Shown: positions 1 through 5,577 of the stretch, piece by piece
Numbering within the stretch: the first letter of the stretch is position 1
Layout of the letters: each line of letters begins with the position of its first letter
Source of the DNA: Bacillota bacterium
GTDB lineage: Bacteria; Bacillota; Clostridia; Tissierellales; Peptoniphilaceae
Assembly: GCA_023393815.1 (NCBI GenBank)
Contig: JAEXBU010000003.1
Span: forward strand, 1-10,563
DNA: 10,563 bases
Reading direction: 5' to 3'
The notes under the pieces: model-generated
Seen by the model: only the letters and a program-made list of their open reading frames with translations
Told to the model about the DNA's origin: nothing
Databases searched by the model: none
Translations under genes and position numbers: made by a program

Positions 1-35
1 AGTCTGCCGTTACCGATCGATTTAACAGATTATGA
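1..35 (+). CDS. 3' end of an unidentified upstream gene (partial)
   Basis: The third reading frame is open from the window edge and reads SAVTDRFNRL before a TGA at 33-35. That stop overlaps the ATG of the next gene as ATGA, the classic arrangement of translationally coupled genes, and this is the only reason for choosing this frame. The second frame also stops nearby (TAA at 23-25), so the assignment is tentative. Ten residues are too few to identify the product. If real, the chain of coupled genes that follows begins upstream of this window. Confidence 0.35.
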   Translation, partial: SAVTDRFNRL

Positions 36-937
36 TTTTGCTGGTCGATACCAATCCCATTCTCGAACAACGGTTACAGGGCGACAGTTTTCCGAAAGGT
101 GCAATCTCTCGGGCGGAGACGAAGCAGACGAAAGCCGCCGGTTATGGCGCCCACATGGCATCACTTGTCCGCAACATGAATGAAGAGGCGCGGCTTATGG
201 CGTTTCTCGGCGATTATGCTGGGGAACGCTACGAGAAACTATTGTCTCAAGTGGGGGTCGACGTCATCGTGAAAAATATACGGGATGAAACGCAGGAACG
301 CTTGATTTTAGAGGAAAAATACAAGACATCAACCATCGAAACGAGAGAACCTCGCCTTACGAGGGAAGATATGGTGGGTTTTTATGACCGATTCCTAAAC
401 GAAGTATCCGGGACGGATGTCGTAGTGATCGCTAAAGGATCGCGCAGGGATGCTCCTGAGGAAATGAAGCTTCCCTTGGTTCGCTACGCAAGGAAAAAAT
501 CCAAGCCGGTAATTATTCTCGCCACGGAAGAAGACGATGTGGAAGAAACGCGGGAAGCGAGGCCTTTCGGCGTGGTAGTAGACAGAGATGTTTTGGCGAG
601 AAGGATGAAGAGACCCATACATTTTTTAGGCGACATTGTTAAAGCTGTCGAGCAGTTGTATGGGAACGAAATCCCCTTAATTTTAATTACGGGAAGTGAG
701 CGTGGCTCAGTTCTTTGTGCGTGGGGAACCTATTTCTACGCGAAAAACGAAGTCGTGGACGAACACTTCGACGCACACTATGCTGCTGTCGCTTTGGCTG
801 CGGGGATCGTGAGAAAGTACGATGCTCCCATGATCTTGAAGTTAGCTCAAGCCGCGGCGGCCACCGTTGGGGAGACGGATTTTGGCACTTTAAAAGGCCG
901 AATGAATACAATTGAAATACAACAAATGGAGGTATAA
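32..937 (+). CDS. PfkB-fold sugar-kinase-like protein (1-phosphofructokinase/LacC type) with degenerate active site
   Basis: The 301-residue length and overall pattern match the FruK/LacC branch of the PfkB (ribokinase-like) family. It starts with a short strand and a TNPILE segment like the family's TLNPALD. It has a counterpart of the substrate-binding GGKGxNVA motif at residues 36-43, a GS segment near 136, a PFGVVV segment aligning to the PFLIKPN region, and a C-terminal helix pair. The diagnostic residues are changed. The glycine-rich motif reads AGYGAHMA (usual Lys and Asn replaced by Tyr and His). The NxxE metal motif is DRDV. The GAGD motif carrying the catalytic Asp is FDAH at 246-249. 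Kinase activity is therefore doubtful (inference), although the frame is intact and carries no stops. The ATG at 32 is the first in-frame start after a stop at 23-25, has no evident Shine-Dalgarno site, and overlaps an upstream stop, which suggests coupled translation. The fold assignment is fairly secure; the function is unknown. Confidence 0.72.
   Translation: MILLVDTNPILEQRLQGDSFPKGAISRAETKQTKAAGYGAHMASLVRNMNEEARLMAFLGDYAGERYEKLLSQVGVDVIVKNIRDETQERLILEEKYKTSTIETREPRLTREDMVGFYDRFLNEVSGTDVVVIAKGSRRDAPEEMKLPLVRYARKKSKPVIILATEEDDVEETREARPFGVVVDRDVLARRMKRPIHFLGDIVKAVEQLYGNEIPLILITGSERGSVLCAWGTYFYAKNEVVDEHFDAHYAAVALAAGIVRKYDAPMILKLAQAAAATVGETDFGTLKGRMNTIEIQQMEV
928..932 (+). promoter_or_regulatory. 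Ribosome binding site of the isochorismatase-family gene
   Basis: GGAGG lies 6 nt before the ATG at 939 and inside the last codons of the preceding PfkB-like gene. It decides the start. A longer in-frame reading from 912 would add nine residues with no ribosome site and no family similarity. Confidence 0.8.
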
Positions 938-938
938 G

Positions 939-1487
939 ATGAATTTTTGTTTAGATCGGGAGAAGGTTTTGTTTTTGTTTATCGACATTCAGGATTCTCT
1001 GGCCGCGGCTGTTGACCGCAACGAGCGCATGATGCACTATGCCGGCGTTTTGGCGGATACGGCGGAGATCATGCATATTCCTGCTATGTTTACCACGCAA
1101 TACAAAAAAGGCCTGGGCGAGTTCAATTCGCTGATTCGAGAAAAGGTCACCGATGGGGTGGATTACGATAAGAAATCCTTCTCTTGTATGTTGGATAAGG
1201 AAATCGCTGCGTACGTTGAAGAGAAAAAACCGGGGCAGGTGGTGGTTTGCGGCATGGAGGCCCATATTTGTGTCCTTATGACGGTTCGCGATCTAATAAC
1301 TAAGGGGGTTGACGTCTATGTGGCGGAAGATGCCGTCAGCTCCAGAGATAGCGAAAGCGCCCTTTACGCGTTCGAAGAAATGCGCCAAATGGGAGCGTCT
1401 ATCCGTCCCACGGAAACTATTTTGTTCGACTTGAACAGTGTCTCCGGTACCGATGAATTTAAAGCGGTACAAAATTTGATAAAATAA
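939..1487 (+). CDS. Isochorismatase-family cysteine hydrolase (YcaC/ISOC1-like)
   Basis: This 182-residue protein has the complete catalytic triad pattern of the isochorismatase-like hydrolases. Asp16 is in LFIDIQDSL, the Lys is in DKKSFS (most likely Lys78), and the nucleophile Cys111 is in GMEAHICV, with the family's cis-peptide position just before it. The tail (VYVAEDAVSSR followed by a MRQMGA segment and TETILFDL) resembles the YcaC/ISOC1 subgroup rather than nicotinamidase or true isochorismatase. Members hydrolyse amide or ester-like bonds, but the substrate of this subgroup is generally unknown, so none is proposed. The protein should be cytosolic, as no signal or membrane segment is seen. 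The gene follows the PfkB-like gene by 1 nt, and its TAA shares a base with the ATG of the next gene (TAATG), so it sits inside the operon. Confidence 0.85.
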   Translation: MNFCLDREKVLFLFIDIQDSLAAAVDRNERMMHYAGVLADTAEIMHIPAMFTTQYKKGLGEFNSLIREKVTDGVDYDKKSFSCMLDKEIAAYVEEKKPGQVVVCGMEAHICVLMTVRDLITKGVDVYVAEDAVSSRDSESALYAFEEMRQMGASIRPTETILFDLNSVSGTDEFKAVQNLIK

Positions 1488-2539
1488 TGCGGTTCTTGCA
1501 CACGGCGGATCTGCATTTAGGACGAAGTTTCCCCTATGAAAAAGCCGAGGATCGGGAAGTGGGCCGGAAGGATCGTTTTCTCACCTTTGACCGCATACTG
1601 AAGCTGGCTGCCCAAGAACAGGTGGATTACCTGTTTCTCGTCGGCGACATCTTTGAACAGGAGAAAGTGACAAATGACGAGGTGGACTACGTCTTGGCCT
1701 GTTTGCGTCACGGATCCTTTCGAACCCTGCTCTTATTGGGCAACCACGATTATAAGCTCTACGATTACATTAGAGAACGTCTGCCGGAAAACGTGATCCT
1801 TTTTTCCAACGAAGAGATGGATCTCTACGCCGATGAACAAATGGGCGTGATCTTTTACGGCACCAGCTGGAGCCGGACGAGTTACAATAAAATTCTGCAA
1901 TTCCACGGTGGCGATGACGATGAAACGTGTCATCGTGTGTTGCTTCACCACGGCAATTGGAGCGGTGGAGATGGGTATTTTCCTGTGGATGCCAATCTGA
2001 TCCACGCGTTCGATTACATTGCTCTGGGTCACGTACACAAGCCCGCCATGTACGAAAACAAGCTGCAAATGTGCGGCACGCCGGAACCCCTGGATCGGAC
2101 GGATCGCGGGAAACTGGGCGTGGTAGTAGGTACGATTGATGAGCAGCTTACGACGCGCTACGTGCCTGTGGCTCGTCGCCTGCTTCGCGGAAAGAATTAT
2201 TTGCGACGAGACGAAAGGGACGATGAAGCTATTCTGGCCGATGCGAAAGAAATAGATGCTTCCGATGGATCGGTCTATAGTTTCCACATTTCCGGAACCT
2301 ATAGCGGGGTTTTGGATCGGGAACTTCGCCATCTTTTTAGTGAAAGAGGCCTACTGTATGAATTGATCTGGGAACGTGATCTGCCAAGGATCCTCGCGCG
2401 TATGGAAAAAGAACATGCGGACGATCTCCTCGGTGCCTTTCTGGCACGGGCAAAAGCTTACGATGCCGATGAACAGACGCGTCTCGCCCTATGCGATTTG
2501 GGGATGCGCGCGTTGTTGGGGGAAGATTATGATTCATAA
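1487..2539 (+). CDS. YhaO/SbcD-like DNA-repair metallophosphoesterase (nuclease subunit)
   Basis: The 350-residue protein opens with a calcineurin-like phosphoesterase domain carrying all the metal motifs: DLH (Asp8, His10), GDIFE (Asp54), GNHD (Asn86, His87), HHGNW (His154/155) and GHVH (181-184). The layout is that of the Mre11/SbcD group, whose members are Mn-dependent nucleases acting on DNA ends together with an SMC-like ATPase. The C-terminal 130 residues form the capping/partner-binding part and are poorly conserved. The next gene encodes a YhaN-like ATPase and overlaps this one by 11 nt, which is the usual YhaO-YhaN pairing in Bacillota and supports complex formation. The start is the ATG sharing a base with the previous stop. 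The exact nuclease activity is inferred from the family. Confidence 0.87.
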   Translation: MRFLHTADLHLGRSFPYEKAEDREVGRKDRFLTFDRILKLAAQEQVDYLFLVGDIFEQEKVTNDEVDYVLACLRHGSFRTLLLLGNHDYKLYDYIRERLPENVILFSNEEMDLYADEQMGVIFYGTSWSRTSYNKILQFHGGDDDETCHRVLLHHGNWSGGDGYFPVDANLIHAFDYIALGHVHKPAMYENKLQMCGTPEPLDRTDRGKLGVVVGTIDEQLTTRYVPVARRLLRGKNYLRRDERDDEAILADAKEIDASDGSVYSFHISGTYSGVLDRELRHLFSERGLLYELIWERDLPRILARMEKEHADDLLGAFLARAKAYDADEQTRLALCDLGMRALLGEDYDS

Positions 2540-4295
2540 ATTGTATATGCGCGATTTCGGTTGCTTTCACGACACGACCGTGCCGTTGAAAGAAGGCTAT
2601 CAGTGTTTGCAAGGTCCCAATGAATCGGGGAAGACCACGACGGGAATGTGTATTCGAGCTATTTTGTACGGCTTTTCCAAAGACAGCCCGGCCCGTAAAC
2701 TTTACACCTCCGCCTACGACGATTACTTTCCTTTGGAAGGGCGCGAATTTTCTGCGGCCATGGAGTTGGAAGCGGGTGGTAAACGCTATGTGGTGGAACG
2801 AAATTTCGCCAAAGAAAATGAATCCGTTCGGATCATAGATTTGGAGACGAGAGAGGTTGTACCGGAAGATGAGAGTTTGTACACTTTTTCCGGCATTGCC
2901 CAACCCGGAGCCTATTTTTGGCATTTATCTCAAGAGGATTTTTTGCGCTTTTTTGCGATGAGCGATTTGCAGTCCACGGACGCCGCCTCTATTTTTCGCC
3001 GAATTCACGAGATGAAGAATTTTTTGCGAACCAACAGTTCGGATTTGGATGTTCAGAGAGCATTCGACTACTTAGACAAAGAGAAGAAAGCCTTGGGAAC
3101 GGAGAGGGCAAAGAAATCGCCCATCGGCGATAATCAGGAAAAATTGAAAGAGTTGGAAGAAACCATGGCCGCCTATCGACAAAAGTCCGGCCTTTTAAAG
3201 GAACAGAGTGGAGAGAGAGAAAAACTCAGCCGCACCCTGTTGGATTTGAAGCGCCGTCAAAAAGAAGAAAAAGATAAAACGATTCTGCTGCCTCAACTTG
3301 CCTACGCGCTAAAAGAGGTGGAAGTGTGGGATCGAGCTTTGGATGAAAACGAGAAGAAGATCGAACGCTACGAGCGAAAGCGGGGGAAGGGCTTTTCACG
3401 CGGCATATACTATAAGGCGGCGGGACTTTCGGCCCTAGCCTTTCTGGCCATAGGCATCGCCTTTTTCGGAAAGGATCGAATGGACTTGGCTTTTGTGTCC
3501 GCACTTTCGGCCGGATTCTTTTTCATAGTAAGCCTGATTTTGTTTTTGTTGCGTCGATTGACTTTACGGAACTTAAAGCGATATCATCAGGCTTTTTACG
3601 AGCGCGATCAGTTGCTGGAAAAAAAGAATGCGCGCTTTGACTGGTTTGACGCTTTGGTGGAAGAGGATCTTACCATGGAAGATTTAGCCGAGGCCATGCG
3701 AAGGCGAGCGGCGGAATTGGAACGTGTGCCATTGGACGATGGGCTGGACGAAAGAATCGAAGCCCTGCAGCGTCAACTGGGCCAAATGGATGCACGCGAT
3801 GCGGAAAAAGACGTTCTGGACCGCGATATGAAACGGGCGGAAGAAGCCTATGCAGGCGAGCAAAAGCGCGAACGACAACTGCAGAAAAAACGCGAGATCA
3901 TAGAAATTTGTGAGGAACTGTTGAGGGAGGTGAATGATCAGGGAAGGATCGACTTTCAGAAAACAATCTTAACTGACGGTTCCCGCTATATGGAGGAGCT
4001 GTCCGAAGGTCGCTATGACGCGATTATCCTATCCGAAGAGGGATTCGTTTTGTCCGGTCCCGGAGGACGGATAATAAAAGAATCGCAGCTGAGCCGATCC
4101 ACGGCGGATCTTTTGGTGCTTTCTTTACGCCTTGCCGCCGTCGAAAAAATGGATCCGTCCATTCCCATGTTATTTGATGATGGATTTGTCTATTTGGATC
4201 CCGACAGAAAAGAACGATTGAAGCAAGTGTTACAAAAATTAAACCGACAGGTGATCGAATTTACTACACCGAAAATAGAAAGGAGAGCCAATTGA
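2529..4295 (+). CDS. YhaN/SbcC-like SMC-family ATPase with central membrane hairpin
   Basis: The 588-residue protein has a split ABC/SMC-type ATPase. Walker A is GPNESGKTT at residues 29-37. The signature is LSRST at 521-525, like the LSRGT of YhaN rather than LSGGE. Walker B is IPMLFDDGF at 545-553, followed by YLDPDR. Between the halves lie charged, coiled-coil-like stretches (about 175-290 and 344-480) broken by two hydrophobic segments (about 297-314 and 320-341) joined by KDRMD, a predicted hairpin with both ATPase halves inside the cell. There is no CxxC zinc hook. It is much shorter than YhaN of Bacillus subtilis (over 900 residues, from memory). The ATG at 2529 is chosen because GGGGGA lies just upstream and the conserved N-terminal strand begins there; an upstream reading from 2376 lies inside the previous gene. 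It probably works with the YhaO-like nuclease as an energy-driven clamp or motor on DNA ends. Confidence 0.85.
   Translation: MIHKLYMRDFGCFHDTTVPLKEGYQCLQGPNESGKTTTGMCIRAILYGFSKDSPARKLYTSAYDDYFPLEGREFSAAMELEAGGKRYVVERNFAKENESVRIIDLETREVVPEDESLYTFSGIAQPGAYFWHLSQEDFLRFFAMSDLQSTDAASIFRRIHEMKNFLRTNSSDLDVQRAFDYLDKEKKALGTERAKKSPIGDNQEKLKELEETMAAYRQKSGLLKEQSGEREKLSRTLLDLKRRQKEEKDKTILLPQLAYALKEVEVWDRALDENEKKIERYERKRGKGFSRGIYYKAAGLSALAFLAIGIAFFGKDRMDLAFVSALSAGFFFIVSLILFLLRRLTLRNLKRYHQAFYERDQLLEKKNARFDWFDALVEEDLTMEDLAEAMRRRAAELERVPLDDGLDERIEALQRQLGQMDARDAEKDVLDRDMKRAEEAYAGEQKRERQLQKKREIIEICEELLREVNDQGRIDFQKTILTDGSRYMEELSEGRYDAIILSEEGFVLSGPGGRIIKESQLSRSTADLLVLSLRLAAVEKMDPSIPMLFDDGFVYLDPDRKERLKQVLQKLNRQVIEFTTPKIERRAN
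4281..4286 (+). promoter_or_regulatory. Ribosome binding site supporting a TTG start
   Basis: AGGAGA lies 5 nt before the TTG at 4292, within the last codons of the ATPase gene. No in-frame ATG occurs before the conserved GDLH motif, so this site and the TTG are needed to give the family N-terminus (M-I-W-A-I-G-D). Confidence 0.75.
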
Positions 4296-4993
4296 TTTGG
4301 GCTATTGGCGATCTGCATTTGGATCATAAAAAGGAAAAGCCCATGGATGTTTTTGGGAAAAAATGGGAACGCCACGAAGAGAAAATTTTTGACGCGTGGA
4401 AACGCCTCGTTTCTGAAGAAGATAGGGTATTGGTTGTTGGCGACATATCGTGGGCATTGAAATTGGAAGAGGGAGAAATCGATCTCAAGCGATTGGACGC
4501 GTTGCCCGGGAAAAAATATCTCATCAAGGGCAATCACGATTACTGGTGGTCCTCCTTAAACAAGCTCAATAGCTTGGATTTGCGAACCATAGAGTTTTTA
4601 CACAACACGGGTGCGGTAGACGGGCATGTGGCTTATTGCGGAAGCCGTGGCTGGACGGATATCGACGCCACGAGCTTTGACGAGCAAGATGAAAAAATCT
4701 ACAAACGCGAGTTAAATCGTCTGCAACTCAGTATCGATGACATGGAAAAGAAGGCGAAGGATCAGATGGTAGAAAAACGAATTGCTCTATTGCACTACCC
4801 TCCCTTTAATGCCAAGGGCGAGCCTAATGATTTCGCCAAGCTGTTGGAAAAAGGGGGAATCGACATTTGTATTTACGGACACTTGCACAGCTACGGACAC
4901 CAATTTGTCGTCGAAGGAAACTTAGGCAGCGTCGATTATTTTTGCGTCTCGTCGGATTATATTGACTTTGAACCGCGAAAGATCGAGGTGTAG
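4292..4993 (+). CDS. Metallophosphoesterase, COG1768-type predicted phosphohydrolase
   Basis: The 233-residue protein is a single calcineurin-like phosphoesterase domain. Metal motifs are GDLH (Asp7, His9), GDISW (Asp51), GNHDYWW (Asn81, His82), LLHYPP (His168) and GHLHSYGH (196-203). The extra signatures PMDVFG near residue 18, GSRGW in the middle and SSDYIDFEPRKI at the end match the COG1768 family, which is distinct from the SbcD/YhaO group encoded two genes upstream. The natural substrate of this family is not known to me. Translation starts at TTG, which overlaps the preceding TGA by 4 nt (TTGA). The next gene begins 1 nt after the stop, so it is embedded in the coupled chain. It is predicted to be cytosolic, with no signal peptide. 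Confidence 0.86.
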   Translation: MIWAIGDLHLDHKKEKPMDVFGKKWERHEEKIFDAWKRLVSEEDRVLVVGDISWALKLEEGEIDLKRLDALPGKKYLIKGNHDYWWSSLNKLNSLDLRTIEFLHNTGAVDGHVAYCGSRGWTDIDATSFDEQDEKIYKRELNRLQLSIDDMEKKAKDQMVEKRIALLHYPPFNAKGEPNDFAKLLEKGGIDICIYGHLHSYGHQFVVEGNLGSVDYFCVSSDYIDFEPRKIEV

Positions 4994-4994
4994 T

Positions 4995-5528
4995 GTGGAG
5001 AGAGAAATCGAAGTAAAAGTTCTTCACATCGACTTAGAGGAGATGGAAGCGTCTTTAATTTGTTCCGGCGCAGAAAAAATTGGCGAGGAATTTCAAACCA
5101 ATTACCTTATCGATTCAAACCGGCACCCTATTGGCAACGCTCGGGGCTATCTGCGTCTTCGTCACATCGAAACGGGGGAAGGCGAAAGGATCGAATGTAC
5201 CTTTAAGGAAAAGAAGGAAGATAGGGGCGTTCGCTCCCACGATGAACACACGGCGCACGTGGATTCTGTGGAAGGGATGTTGGAAATTTTCGCCCTCTTG
5301 GGCTATGATCAGGTTGTTGAAGCGAAAAAACATCGCATAAGCTATCGCTACAAAAACTGCCGTATGGATCTGGATCGTTGGGATCCGGACAGTTTTCCCG
5401 AGCCTTACATGGAAATCGAGGGCCCGAGTGCCGAGGCGATCGATACGGCGATCGAATCCTTACACATCGACAGAAAAAAGGTCAGTACAAAATCCATCCG
5501 GGAACTGAAAAAATCTTGGAATAAATAG
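4995..5528 (+). CDS. CYTH-domain protein (class IV adenylate cyclase / inorganic or thiamine triphosphatase-like)
   Basis: The 177-residue protein is one CYTH tunnel domain. It begins with the defining ExExK motif (Glu4, Glu6, Lys8). It keeps the other tunnel-lining charged elements: LRLR at 53-56, FKEKKE at 70-75, KKHRISYR from 111, MDLD at 124-127 and MEIEG at 139-143. CYTH proteins bind triphosphate groups with divalent metal. Bacterial ones are mostly tripolyphosphatases or thiamine triphosphatases, and a few are class IV adenylate cyclases; sequence alone does not decide here. The GTG at 4995 is chosen because GAGGTG precedes it at a spacing of 4 nt and ExExK must be near the N-terminus; a reading from an ATG at 4962 would extend into the previous gene. 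It is the last gene before the ppsA promoter, and no clear terminator follows. Confidence 0.85.
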   Translation: MEREIEVKVLHIDLEEMEASLICSGAEKIGEEFQTNYLIDSNRHPIGNARGYLRLRHIETGEGERIECTFKEKKEDRGVRSHDEHTAHVDSVEGMLEIFALLGYDQVVEAKKHRISYRYKNCRMDLDRWDPDSFPEPYMEIEGPSAEAIDTAIESLHIDRKKVSTKSIRELKKSWNK

Positions 5529-5557
5529 CACAACATAAATACTAACTGTGTTATAAT
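5529..5557 (+). promoter_or_regulatory. Extended -10 promoter for ppsA
   Basis: A perfect TATAAT at 5552-5557 is preceded by TG at 5549-5550 (TGTTATAAT), a textbook extended -10 element for the housekeeping sigma factor. The -35 position about 17 bp upstream (near 5529-5534, CACAAC) is a poor match, as is tolerated in extended -10 promoters. Transcription would begin around 5563-5565, giving a leader of about 15 nt. The GAGGAGG ribosome site at 5565-5571 would then lie at the very 5' end. The element lets ppsA be expressed apart from the upstream chain, although readthrough is also possible. Confidence 0.68.
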
Positions 5558-5564
5558 TAATCTC

Positions 5565-5571
5565 GAGGAGG
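5565..5571 (+). promoter_or_regulatory. Strong ribosome binding site of ppsA
   Basis: GAGGAGG lies 6 nt before the ATG at 5578. It is the strongest Shine-Dalgarno match on the + strand of the window, consistent with a well-expressed central-metabolism enzyme. Confidence 0.8.
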
Positions 5572-5577
5572 AATTCT

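Noticed and set aside
912..938. TTGAAA (912-917) and TATAAG (933-938) as a promoter before the isochorismatase-family gene
   Set aside because: The spacer is only 15 bp and the transcription start would fall inside the coding region beyond the ATG. The ribosome site itself would be lost from the transcript.
1733..2332. Long antisense open frame (199 codons) opposite the YhaO-like gene
   Set aside because: It has no ribosome site, its composition is that of a complementary shadow, and the + strand gene has complete catalytic motifs across the same region.
2376..2528. N-terminal extension of the YhaN-like ATPase from an ATG at 2376
   Set aside because: It lies entirely within the YhaO-like gene and has no family similarity. 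The conserved N-terminal strand starts at the ATG at 2529, which has a ribosome site.
5529..5551. Terminator between the CYTH gene and ppsA
   Set aside because: Only a four-base CACA/TGTG pairing can be made and no T run follows, so readthrough into ppsA cannot be excluded.
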